A DNA stretch of 64,000 bases from Phyllobacterium phragmitis (GTDB taxonomy: Bacteria > Pseudomonadota > Alphaproteobacteria > Rhizobiales > Rhizobiaceae), in assembly GCF_002980495.1 (NCBI RefSeq), contig NZ_PVBR01000022.1, positions 29,269 through 93,268 on the forward strand, in the 5' to 3' direction. Within the stretch, counting starts at the first letter, position 1; each line of letters starts with the position of its first letter. The notes below the pieces were generated by a model, which was not told the DNA's origin, ran no database searches, and saw only the letters and a program-made list of their open reading frames with translations. Below are positions 52,465 to 60,494 of the stretch, in pieces. The position numbers and the translations under genes are program-made.

Positions 52465-53874
52465 TCAGGCGGCACGGCTCTTGCGGCGGAACGGCCTCTT
52501 CTTCTGCGGACCGCGCTGGTCGCTCGTGCTGTCCCGGCCGGCCCCGTCATTGGTCCAGATAGCCTCGCGGCGTTCGCCGCCAGACCTCGCATTGTCGCGC
52601 TGACCTGGCTTTTGGCCAAATTTCTGACCGGACTTCTGGCCGGATTTCGACCTGTTGCGATTGTCGGACGATCGCTGGGTAGACGTTTCGGCACGTTCCG
52701 TGCTTGGCCCGACCGGCACCGGACCCACCGCGGCCGGCGCATCCTTCATCGGAAGCTTCATGCGGATCACCCGTTCCACCGCCCTGAGCTTGGCATTCTC
52801 GGCGCCCGGATCGTAAAGCGTGATCGCGGCTCCGCTAGCGCCGTTGCGCCCGGTGCGGCCGATACGATGCACATAGCTTTCCGGCTCGTCGGGCAGATCG
52901 TAATTGACGACATGGCTGATACCCACCACGTCGATGCCGCGCGCCGCGATATCCGTCGCCACGAGAATGCGCACCGAACCGGCCTTGAAGCCGTTGAGAG
53001 CGCGCTGGCGCGCATTCTGCGACTTGTTGCCGTGGATCGCGGCGACATTGTAGCCATCGCGCTCCAGATTGCGGGTCACGGCGTCGGCGCCATGCTTGGT
53101 GCGGGTGAAGACGATGACCGAGGCCATCGCCGGGTCCGTCAGCATGCCCGACAGGACGCGCTTCTTTTCCTTGGTCACGACAGGATGCAGAACCTGGGTG
53201 ACTTCGGCCACGGTCGTACCCTGCGGAGCGACCTCGACGCGCACGGGATCATGCAACAGGCCGGCCGCGAGCGAGGCCACTTCCTGCGGCATGGTGGCCG
53301 AGAAAAGCGCCGTCTGGCGGTCCTTGCGCGTCGCCTTGGCGATGCGCTTCACATCGTTGATGAAGCCCATGTCGAGCATACGGTCGGCTTCGTCGAGCAC
53401 CAGCCAGCGCGTATCGGAAAGATCGATGCAGTTTTCCCGCACCAGATCCGTCAGCCGGCCTGGCGTGGCGACGAGAACATCGACGCCGGGCTGCATCTTC
53501 TTGATCTGCGACAGGCGCGATACGCCGCCGAGAACAAGCGCTGTGGAGACATGCGCGCCTTTCGACAGCATGCGGATCGTCTCTTCGATCTGCACCGCGA
53601 GTTCGCGCGTCGGGGCAAGGATCAGCGCACGCGCCGTCTTGGCCCGGCGCTTGTCGCCAAGGCCGATGATCTTCGACAGGATCGGCAGGCTGAACGCCGC
53701 CGTCTTGCCCGATCCGGTCTGTGCGATGCCGAGAATGTCCCGGCCTTCGATCTGTGCGGGGATCGACTGCCGCTGGATCGGCTTCGGTTCCGTCATGCCG
53801 GCATTTTCCGTGGCTTTCAGAAGCACGCCGGCAATGCCCAATGCGGCAAAGCCGCCCGTTTCAGTATTTTCCAA
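52465..53874 (-). CDS. DEAD-box RNA helicase (RhlE-like)
   Basis: 469 residues if it starts at the TTG at 53874 (product MENTETGGFAALGI), preceded by GAAGAG; no ATG is close. An ATG at 53986 would add 37 residues with little family similarity. Motifs in order: PIQRQSIPAQ (Q), AQTGSGKTAAF (I), PTRELAVQ (Ia), ATPGRL, DEAD (II), SATMP (III), IVFTRTKHGAD, ATDIAARGIDV (V) and HRIGRTGRNG (VI). A basic Arg/Lys/Gln-rich tail (after residue 380) likely binds RNA. A strong terminator follows. Confidence 0.92.
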   Translation of the reverse strand: MENTETGGFAALGIAGVLLKATENAGMTEPKPIQRQSIPAQIEGRDILGIAQTGSGKTAAFSLPILSKIIGLGDKRRAKTARALILAPTRELAVQIEETIRMLSKGAHVSTALVLGGVSRLSQIKKMQPGVDVLVATPGRLTDLVRENCIDLSDTRWLVLDEADRMLDMGFINDVKRIAKATRKDRQTALFSATMPQEVASLAAGLLHDPVRVEVAPQGTTVAEVTQVLHPVVTKEKKRVLSGMLTDPAMASVIVFTRTKHGADAVTRNLERDGYNVAAIHGNKSQNARQRALNGFKAGSVRILVATDIAARGIDVVGISHVVNYDLPDEPESYVHRIGRTGRNGASGAAITLYDPGAENAKLRAVERVIRMKLPMKDAPAAVGPVPVGPSTERAETSTQRSSDNRNRSKSGQKSGQKFGQKPGQRDNARSGGERREAIWTNDGAGRDSTSDQRGPQKKRPFRRKSRAA

Positions 53875-54337
53875 TTTAATCTCTTCTCTAGCGGACGCCG
53901 GATTATCTCCGGTCCGCAAAACGTCGAGCGGCAGGCGCAACCTGCCGACAATTCTTTTTCTGTAAACGACGAAGCGCTGGAACATGTTGTCCCCCACGCG
54001 ACTTGCGCTGCCGTGCCCGAAGCCATCGACTCCGGAACCCTTTCCGGCCTGCAGCTTATTCCGCGGGCAGAAAGTCAGACGCAACGTAGTCCGTGCTATG
54101 GGAAAGCCAGTTCGATCCGGCCCAAGCGCCTTTGCGTCATATGGAGGTGTTTGTGCGGAAATGCAAATGTTTTATTGTGCGGTGCGGAAAAGCGGGCCCT
54201 CCCTGGAAGCCAGGGCAATCGCATCCATTCCATATGCGCTAAAGCAGTTCACCTTTGGTCAGAAACGCGGTCGGATGAGGGGGATGCTTGGCGATTCCGC
54301 CAAAACTGGAATCGCATTAGCCCTGCCCAAAGCCCCA
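53875..54337. other. Upstream region of the helicase gene
   Basis: 463 bases between helicase and threonine dehydratase. It is probably the helicase promoter and a long 5' leader, common for cold-inducible DEAD-box genes. The dispersed motif at 54291 is the only structure I can name. Confidence 0.5.
54291..54320 (+). repeat. Dispersed intergenic motif, degenerate copy
   Basis: GCGATTCCGCCAAAACTGGA followed by ATCGCATTAG; it keeps the GCGATTCC..CAAAA..GGAA..GC frame of the other copies but with several changes. It is also nearly self-complementary (GCGATTCC/GGAATCGC). Confidence 0.4.
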
Positions 54338-55594
54338 TCAAATAATGAAATCCGCCAGCACTTCATTGTCGGTGATATCCTGATAGGACCAGCCCGATTC
54401 TTCAAAACGCTTGTTCAACGTGAGGAAATTGTCCGCATGCTTCGTCTCTATGCCGATCAGCACCGAGCCGAAATTGCGCGCCGATTTCTTCAGATATTCG
54501 AACCGCGCGATATCGTCGTCCGGCCCCATAAGATCGAGGAATGAACGCAGCGCGCCCGGCCTCTGGGGAAAGCGGAAGACGAAATATTTCTTCAGGCCTT
54601 CATAGCGCAGCGCCCTCTCCTTCACGTCGGGCAGCCGCTCGAAATCGAAATTGCCGCCGGAGACGACAAGGACGACCCGCTTGCCCTTCAACTCGCTCTT
54701 CTTGAAATCCTTCAGCGCGTCGATCGCCAGCGCGCCGGCCGGCTCCAGAACCACGCCTTCGATATTGAGCATTTCGGTGATGGTTCCGCACAGCCGGTTT
54801 TCCGGAATCAAAACCACAGAATCCGCGTCGAAGCCTTTGAGAAGCTTGAAGTTTTCCTTGCCGATCTCGGCCACCGCCGCTCCATCGACGAAATTGTCGA
54901 CCTTGCCGAGCTTCACCCGCTTGCCCGCTTCGAGGCTGCGCTTCAGGCTCGGCGCGCCTTTCGGCTCGACAAAGCGGAAGCGCGTTTTCCAGCCAAGCTC
55001 GGTCAGATAGCGGGTCACACCAGCCGAAAGCCCGCCGCCGCCGACCGGCAGGATCATCAAATCAGGCTTTTCGCCATCGGGAAGCCCCATCGCGATCTCA
55101 TGCGCCACCGTCGCCTGCCCGGCGATGATCTCGGCATGGTCGAAAGGCGGCACCATCATCCCGCCCTTCTCGCTCGCATAGGTTTGCGCGGCGGCATAGC
55201 ACTCATCGAAAATATCGCCGATCAGCCGTATCTCGATGAACTCCCCGCCGAATGCCCGCGTCTTGTCGATCTTCTGCTGCGGCGTCGTCACCGGCATGAA
55301 CACCACGCCATGGCGTCCGAAATGCCGGCAGATGAAGGCGAAGCCCTGCGCGTGATTGCCGGCCGAGGCGCAGACGAAGACCGTATCCGGCGCGCACTTC
55401 AGAAGTGCGGCGGAGATGAAATTGAACGCGCCCCTGATCTTGTAGGAGCGAACCGGCGAAAGATCCTCGCGTTTCAGCCAGATCTCGGCACCATATTTGC
55501 GCGAGAGATAGTCGTTGATCTGCAATGGCGTCTCGGGAAAAAGCGCGCGCATCCCATTGGTGGCGCGTTCGACGCTCCTGACGAAATTGGTCAT
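54338..55594 (-). CDS. ilvA: Threonine dehydratase (threonine ammonia-lyase)
   Basis: 418 residues. PLP enzyme with Lys in SYKIRGAFNF (about residue 51), phosphate loop GGGGLSAG and ASAGNHAQG. A C-terminal ACT-like regulatory part starts near residue 325 (KKYFVFRFPQRPGALRSFLD, ARNFGSVLIGIE). It makes 2-oxobutyrate from threonine, the first step to isoleucine. This is the shorter biosynthetic form with a single ACT-like domain. The adenine deaminase gene immediately upstream overlaps its start by ATGA. Confidence 0.93.
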   Translation of the reverse strand: MTNFVRSVERATNGMRALFPETPLQINDYLSRKYGAEIWLKREDLSPVRSYKIRGAFNFISAALLKCAPDTVFVCASAGNHAQGFAFICRHFGRHGVVFMPVTTPQQKIDKTRAFGGEFIEIRLIGDIFDECYAAAQTYASEKGGMMVPPFDHAEIIAGQATVAHEIAMGLPDGEKPDLMILPVGGGGLSAGVTRYLTELGWKTRFRFVEPKGAPSLKRSLEAGKRVKLGKVDNFVDGAAVAEIGKENFKLLKGFDADSVVLIPENRLCGTITEMLNIEGVVLEPAGALAIDALKDFKKSELKGKRVVLVVSGGNFDFERLPDVKERALRYEGLKKYFVFRFPQRPGALRSFLDLMGPDDDIARFEYLKKSARNFGSVLIGIETKHADNFLTLNKRFEESGWSYQDITDNEVLADFII

Positions 55595-57528
55595 GGAAAC
55601 AAGTCGACTTTCTGGAATGTGCGGACATCGATGATGCCGATATCCGATATGCGCAATTCCGGGATGACCACCAGCGCCAGAAGCGAATGCTGCATATAGG
55701 CGTTGTTGAGCGTGCAGCCCATCGCCCGCATCGCATTGACCAGCTTGTCGGCCTTGGCGGCCACCCGCTCGGCCCGCTCATCCGACATGAGCCCGGCGAT
55801 CGGCATCTCGACCATCGCCAGTTCGCGCCCCTTCGAGAACAGCACGACGCCACCGCCCACCTCGCCGAGGCGATTGGCGGCCTTGGCCATATCGTCCTTG
55901 TTGGTGCCGACGACGATCATATGGTGGCTGTCATGCGCCACCGTCGAGGCCAGCGCGCAATCGAGCGTATAGCCGAAGCCGGAGACGAACCCGTTGGTGA
56001 CGCCGCCCGTTCCCTTGTGGCGCTCGACCAGCGCGATCTGGCAGACATCGTTGCGCCGGTCCATGCCCACGATACCGTCGCTGACGGACAACTCCGCTTC
56101 CAGCGCCCGCGTCGGCGCCTGATTCTCGATGACGCCGATGACCCGCGCGGTCACATGTTTGCCGGGCTTCGGCGCTGCGATGTCGAAGTCTTTCGCGAAA
56201 AGCTTGCGGCCAAGCTTGACCGTGTTCTTGGCGCTCGCGGGATAATCATAGGCCGGTATGTCGGCGAGAAGCTTGCCCTTTTCGGCCAGAAGCACGCCGC
56301 GTCCATAGACCCGGTCCACCACCAGCGCCGGCAAATCGGAAACGATCAGGAAATCAGCCAGCCGCCCCGGCGTGATCGAGCCGATCTCGCGCTCCATGCG
56401 AAAATGCTGCGCGGTGTTGATCGTCGCCATCTGGATCGCCGTCACCGGCTTCAGCCCCTGCGCGATGGCGTGGCGCACCACCCGGTCCATATGCCCCTCC
56501 TGCACCAGCGTGCCGGAATGGCTGTCATCGGTGCAAAGGATGAAATTGCGCGGATCGAGCCCCTGCTCCGTCACCGCCTTGATCTGGCTCGCCACATCGT
56601 ACCAGGCGGAGCCGAGCCGCAGCATGGCGCGCATGCCCTGGCGGACGCGGGCAATCGCATCCTCGACGCGCGTACCCTCATGATCGTCCTCCGCCCCGCC
56701 CGCGACATAGCCGTGAAAGGCGCGGCCAAGTTTCGGCGAAGCAAAATGCCCGCCCACCGTCTTTCCGGCCTTCACCGTCGCGTCGATCACGCCACGCATC
56801 GTGGCGTCATTTGCCGAGACGCCCGGAAAATTCATCACCTCGCCAAGCCCGACAATATTCGGCCACGTCATCGCCTCGGCGACTTCGGCTGCACCAATCG
56901 TGGCCCCGGCATTCTCCAGCCCTGGCGCCGATGGAACACAGCTCGGCATCTGCACCATGACGTTAACAGGCATGGCCAATGCCTCGTCATGCATCAGCCG
57001 CACGCCTTCCAGCCCCAGCACATTGGCGATCTCATGCGGATCGATGAACATCGACGTGGTGCCGTGCGGAATGACGGCGCGGGTGAATTCCGTCACCGTC
57101 ACCATGCCGCTTTCGACATGCATATGCGCGTCGCAAAGTCCCGGCACGAGATAGCGCCCTGCGGCATCGACCACCTTGGTCGTAGGCCCGATGCAATGCG
57201 CCGCATCATGGCCGACATAGGCGAACCGCCCGCCGGCCACCGCAATATCGATGCCGGCGATGATCTCGCCGGAATAGACGCTGACCAGCCGCCCGTTGCG
57301 TACGACGAGATCGGCATATTTTCGCCCCATCGCCACATCGACGAGCAGCGGGGCCACCTCGACCCAGGATTTCGGCTGCGATTTGGCCTTTTCGGCAGAT
57401 GTTTCGCGGGTGGGGGGCAAAGGACGACTCCATGTTTCGCCGAGTTTGCCAATCTTGAGCCGGCTTTTCCAGTTCCGTTTCAAAAAATGCGCATCAAAAG
57501 CGCCGGCTGCAAACCCAACTGCAAACAT
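55591..57528 (-). CDS. ade: Adenine deaminase
   Basis: About 645 residues from an ATG at 57528; another in-frame ATG is at 57546, and the family core starts only near residue 70, so the start is unsure. Amidohydrolase of the bacterial Ade2 type: PGLCDAHMHVESGMVTVTEF (metal-binding HxH), CTDDSHSGTLV, NTAQHFRMEREIGSITPGRL and DSHHMIVVGTNKDDM in the C-terminal domain. It deaminates adenine to hypoxanthine using Mn or Fe. Its 3' end overlaps ilvA, so the two are cotranscribed. A tRNA-Leu fragment begins 42 bases upstream on the other strand. Confidence 0.9.
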   Translation of the reverse strand: MFAVGFAAGAFDAHFLKRNWKSRLKIGKLGETWSRPLPPTRETSAEKAKSQPKSWVEVAPLLVDVAMGRKYADLVVRNGRLVSVYSGEIIAGIDIAVAGGRFAYVGHDAAHCIGPTTKVVDAAGRYLVPGLCDAHMHVESGMVTVTEFTRAVIPHGTTSMFIDPHEIANVLGLEGVRLMHDEALAMPVNVMVQMPSCVPSAPGLENAGATIGAAEVAEAMTWPNIVGLGEVMNFPGVSANDATMRGVIDATVKAGKTVGGHFASPKLGRAFHGYVAGGAEDDHEGTRVEDAIARVRQGMRAMLRLGSAWYDVASQIKAVTEQGLDPRNFILCTDDSHSGTLVQEGHMDRVVRHAIAQGLKPVTAIQMATINTAQHFRMEREIGSITPGRLADFLIVSDLPALVVDRVYGRGVLLAEKGKLLADIPAYDYPASAKNTVKLGRKLFAKDFDIAAPKPGKHVTARVIGVIENQAPTRALEAELSVSDGIVGMDRRNDVCQIALVERHKGTGGVTNGFVSGFGYTLDCALASTVAHDSHHMIVVGTNKDDMAKAANRLGEVGGGVVLFSKGRELAMVEMPIAGLMSDERAERVAAKADKLVNAMRAMGCTLNNAYMQHSLLALVVIPELRISDIGIIDVRTFQKVDLFP

Positions 57529-57569
57529 TGACTTGACCGAATCCATCAAGTGTTTGAAAGAAAAGGCGT

Positions 57570-57608
57570 GCGGACGTGGCGAAACTGGTAGACGCAAGGG
57601 ACTTAAAA
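57570..57608 (+). pseudogene. 5' half of an intronless tRNA-Leu(UAA)
   Basis: The acceptor 5' strand GCGGACG, a complete D-arm (GCGAAACTGGTAGACGC) and the anticodon region AAGGGA-CTTAAAA are those of a normal rhizobial tRNA-Leu(UAA). After position 57608 the expected TCCCT strand, variable arm and T-arm are missing; the sequence turns to AT-rich unrelated DNA. The gene is therefore cut in the anticodon loop. Confidence 0.75.
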
Positions 57609-57764
57609 ACTCTTTTTTCTACCATCTCACAAAAAAGTTCGCGGCAGGGAAAAGATAGGTTATACAAGGCCTTAGGAGGCGTTGTTTTTCTCGGAGGAAA
57701 ACAGGCGATTCGGCGCTAGGTGCAGCATAGGTGCAGTGATCTAGGTTAGAATCGACGGCAACAT

Positions 57765-58068
57765 GCGGACGTGGCGAAATCGGTAGACGCAGCAGACTTT
57801 GGAAAATTGGAGTGCCCGCGGGGAAATCCGTGGAGTAGAACCGCTCAAATTCGGGGAACGCTAACGGGCAAATGTCCTAGGCCAATCCCGAGCCAAGCCC
57901 TCCTCTGAGGGAAGGTGTAGAGACTGGACGGGCGGCGCCTAAAGCCTTCGGGCCAAGGCGAAGGGACAGTCCAGACCACGAACGCCGAAAGGCGGCGGCG
58001 AAAGTCGAAGTGGTACGAAAATCTGCTTCTCTTTGAGAGTACGGGTTCGAGTCCCGTCGTCCGCACCA
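57765..58068 (+). tRNA. tRNA-Leu(UAA) interrupted by a group I intron
   Basis: The 5' exon (57765-57799) has acceptor GCGGACG, D-arm and anticodon 5' strand GCAGA-CTT. The 3' exon (58018-58068) gives AAAA-TCTGC, a long variable arm (TCTC-TTT-GAGA), T-arm ACGGG-TTCGAGT-CCCGT, acceptor CGTCCGC and an encoded ACCA end. Joined, the loop is CTTAAAA, anticodon UAA, and all stems pair. The junction is between U34 and A35, the same place as the tRNA-Leu(UAA) intron of cyanobacteria and plastids. The anticodon stem differs from the intronless remnant just upstream, so this is not a simple copy of it. Confidence 0.9.
57800..58017 (+). ncRNA. Group I self-splicing intron, 218 nt, probably subgroup IC3
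   Basis: The intron ends in the required G (58017). The internal guide GGAGT (57809-57813) pairs with the exon end ACTT, with the U-G wobble at the 5' splice site. P4 forms from TCGGG (57851-57855) and CCCGA (57887-57891) within P- and Q-like elements. P6 is CCCTC/GAGGG. P7 pairs GACTG (57922-57926) with CAGTC (57967-57971) inside R- and S-like elements. P8 carries a UUCG loop (57947-57950) and P9 a CGCC-GAAA-GGCG hairpin (57983-57994). There is no open frame for a homing endonuclease. The core elements are in the right order, so self-splicing is expected. Confidence 0.9.
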
Positions 58069-58248
58069 TCTTCTAGTTTGAACCGTATCTGAAATGGTTG
58101 TGTGACCGGCGTAGTCCAGAACTTGGCCGGTTCATTGGCAATATGGTTGCACGGGCTCGCAACTACCGATACCGACATTCGCTGGAGGTGGCAATTTGAG
58201 GTAGTCGCCGGGCGGCATCGTACCATGCTTTCGCATTCGTCCAGCGGG

Positions 58249-59175
58249 TTAGATTCTGCTCATCGCTTGCGCCAGTTCGAGCAAATGGCGGAGTGCCTTG
58301 CTGGAATTATGCGGGGACCAGACTGCGCCGAACTTGACCTGTTGCTCGCCCAAGAGGCGCAGGAACGTAATGCCGGGGCAGCCGAGCGCGCTGATGGATT
58401 CGCCGCATATGGTTACGCCCAGGCCCTGCGCCACCATCGACATCAGCGTGCAGCGGTCAACATCGCAGCGCTTTACGCGGGCGAGACAGCCGTGTTCCTC
58501 GAAGCGGCGAACGATCCCTTCATGGATTTCCGGCCCGGTTCCGCCGCTGCGCACGAGAAACTGGTCTTCGACGGGATCGCGCCAGCACAGGCCACCGCAT
58601 TCCACTCTGGCGTCGGTCGAAGGCAGTGCAGCGAGAAGCGGCTCGGACCAGAGCACCTTGCAATGGCAGTCGGGCGGGTTGGGAACGCCCGCCACGAAGG
58701 CGACATCCAGTTTCCCCTCGCGCACTTCAGCAATGGCGTCGCGCACCCGGCCATCGAAGAAATCCAGCTCGATATCAGGCCATTCTTCGCGATAGCGTTT
58801 GACGCGTTCCGCGAGGAAGCCGGTGGAGATCGTCGTCGGCACGCCGATGCGCAGGCGGCCGACCTTGCCCTTTCCGATGGCACCCGCCGACTTCACCGCA
58901 TGGTCGAGTTGCTCAAGACCCGCGCGGACATCCGTCAGAAACTGGCGCCCGGCCTCGGTTACCAGAACCCCACGATGGCGTCGCTCGAAGAGGCGGATGC
59001 CGAGCGTCTCCTCAAGCTGCATGATTCGCGTGCTGACCGAGGATTGGCTGGCGCCGAGCGCGGCGGCGGCATGGCGGATATTCAGATGCTCGCCGACCGC
59101 CACGGCCTGGATCAAATGCGACGAGCGGAATACGCGCGCCCAGAAGCTGCCCGCGCCGTGCAATACGCGCCTCAC
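58249..59175 (-). CDS. LysR-family transcriptional regulator
   Basis: 308 residues if it starts at the GTG at 59175. The helix-turn-helix (LNIRHAAAALGASQSSVSTR, IMQLEETLGIRLFERRHRGV) begins about residue 31, so an alternative start slightly downstream would also work. The effector domain follows (KVGRLRIGVPTTISTGFLAE, GLGVTICGESISALG). It is cysteine-rich for the family (CHCKVLW, CGGLCW, CDVDRC), which could suit redox or metal sensing. No divergent target gene is adjacent. Confidence 0.88.
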   Translation of the reverse strand: MRRVLHGAGSFWARVFRSSHLIQAVAVGEHLNIRHAAAALGASQSSVSTRIMQLEETLGIRLFERRHRGVLVTEAGRQFLTDVRAGLEQLDHAVKSAGAIGKGKVGRLRIGVPTTISTGFLAERVKRYREEWPDIELDFFDGRVRDAIAEVREGKLDVAFVAGVPNPPDCHCKVLWSEPLLAALPSTDARVECGGLCWRDPVEDQFLVRSGGTGPEIHEGIVRRFEEHGCLARVKRCDVDRCTLMSMVAQGLGVTICGESISALGCPGITFLRLLGEQQVKFGAVWSPHNSSKALRHLLELAQAMSRI

Positions 59176-59334
59176 CTTCGGGCGACGGCTTGCCGGAACG
59201 GCGGCGCCTCAAGAAGGGCCTTCCTCAGCCGCTTACCGGGAACGATACGCTTTCGTGCTCAACCATGTCCTGGGAAATGCCGGAGATGGCCTGGAGAACA
59301 AAGAGGCAAGGCAAAACTGGAAAAACGATCATGA

Positions 59335-59811
59335 TCATCGCGCCAATGCCTCCATGCGGGCGAAAGCGGTGGCGAAGCCCTTGAGGGAGACCGCGAGATT
59401 GACCTCCTGCCCGGTGTCGTGGGTGACAGCCTCGATTTTGAGAAGCTTGCCCTTTGAAAGAGCGGCTAGAGCTTTCCCATCGAATTCGAGATTGGCCACG
59501 ATCCCGATCGGCAAGGCGGTGTGGAAAGAGAGCGTGGCGAAGGAGTTTTCACCATCGAGGACGAGCCGCGCGCCCTCGGGAATATGAAGGCCGAAGGGTA
59601 GAACCAAGCTCCCTTTGGCGCTCTTGGCTTCCCAGCGCAATTCCACGGCCAGAACCCTCTGGCGGGTCTCCTTATGAAACTGCTCCTGGGAAAGCACGAT
59701 TACCCGGCGGATCTGACCGTCCAGATGTTGATTGGCGCAGGTGAGGAGCCAATCGCCGTAACTTTCCCGCGTCGCATCGGCGGCCGGGATGGTCGGGGTC
59801 GGAGCGTTCAT
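59335..59811 (-). CDS. Invasion associated locus B (IalB) family protein without signal peptide
   Basis: 158 residues with the IalB core: YGDWLLTCANQHLDGQIRRV, LPFGLHIPEGARLVLDGE, TALPIGIVANLEFDG and LLKIEAVTHDTGQEVNLAVS with the final GFATAF. A strong AAGGAGG site precedes the ATG. The N-terminus, MNAPTPTIPAADATRES, has no hydrophobic stretch, although IalB proteins are normally periplasmic. Of the usual paired cysteines only the first (LLTC) remains; the later pair is replaced by TALPIG. It is the second gene of a two-gene unit with the full-length paralogue. Confidence 0.82.
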   Translation of the reverse strand: MNAPTPTIPAADATRESYGDWLLTCANQHLDGQIRRVIVLSQEQFHKETRQRVLAVELRWEAKSAKGSLVLPFGLHIPEGARLVLDGENSFATLSFHTALPIGIVANLEFDGKALAALSKGKLLKIEAVTHDTGQEVNLAVSLKGFATAFARMEALAR

Positions 59812-59826
59812 GGCAATCTTTCCTCC

Positions 59827-60390
59827 TTATGGCGTCAACGCCACGACGCGGTCATAGGCGCTGGAAAAGCCGGTGAGCGAGATGGAGAGCACCATCTCCT
59901 GTCCGCCATCGGCGGTGGCCTTGACCTTCAGAACGTCGCCGGTCTTGAGGCTCGCCACGGTGCGGGCGTCGAAAGCGATGTCGATCAGGCAACCGGCGGG
60001 AAGGCAGGTGCGAAAATGCTGCGGCGCGCCGGCCTCGCCCTCGTCGAGTTGATAGGTGACGCCCGAAGCGAGAGCGAGACCGAACGGAAGAACGAGCGTG
60101 CCATCCACGCCGTCCTCCTCAGGGAGCAGTTCTATGGCGAGAGCGCGTTGGCGTGTCTGGCCGTGCAACTGGGTCTGAGACAAAGCGCAACGCTTAGCCC
60201 GTTCGCCATCGCCTTGTGTGGCAATCGCGCAAGTGACGGTCCAGGCGCCGTGGGTTTCGTTCAGGGTGCTGGCGCCGCCGGGCAAGCTCACCTCTTGGGC
60301 TGGTGCCGGCACGGTCAGGGCGGCAACAACCATCATGGTGAGCGAAGAGATGATGTGATGTTTGGTGGAGATAGGCATTGAGTGGTCCAT
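59827..60390 (-). CDS. Invasion associated locus B (IalB) family protein
   Basis: 187 residues from MDHSMPISTKHH; an ATG four codons later and one at 60435 are alternatives. A signal peptide ends near APAQEV. The core has WTVTCAIATQ, RCALSQTQLHGQTRQRALAI, LPFGLALASGVTYQLD and HFRTCLPAGCLIDIAFDA, with four cysteines positioned for two disulfides. IalB proteins are periplasmic, first linked to erythrocyte invasion in Bartonella, but are widespread in non-pathogenic rhizobia. It lies between the autotransporter gene and its own paralogue on the same strand. Confidence 0.85.
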   Translation of the reverse strand: MDHSMPISTKHHIISSLTMMVVAALTVPAPAQEVSLPGGASTLNETHGAWTVTCAIATQGDGERAKRCALSQTQLHGQTRQRALAIELLPEEDGVDGTLVLPFGLALASGVTYQLDEGEAGAPQHFRTCLPAGCLIDIAFDARTVASLKTGDVLKVKATADGGQEMVLSISLTGFSSAYDRVVALTP

Positions 60391-60494
60391 CGTTGAAAAA
60401 ATGGCCGCCGCCAGAGGGAGGCGGCGGCCGATCATTGTGATCCGGCTGTTATCGTGGAACCCGAGCGCCGACAGCCCGGGCCATGGCGCTTCTC

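Noticed and set aside
52297..54345. 682-codon plus-strand open frame across the helicase gene
   Set aside because: It runs through a palindromic repeat, a terminator and the antisense of all DEAD-box motifs, and has no domain of its own.
55687..57531. 614-codon plus-strand open frame antisense to adenine deaminase
   Set aside because: It is rich in His/Arg/Asp with no family motifs; the minus strand encodes a full adenine deaminase.
57845..58226. Minus-strand frames starting MVRTTGLEPVL over the tRNA-Leu gene
   Set aside because: This is the familiar artefact of reading a tRNA antisense; the region is explained by the intron-bearing tRNA.
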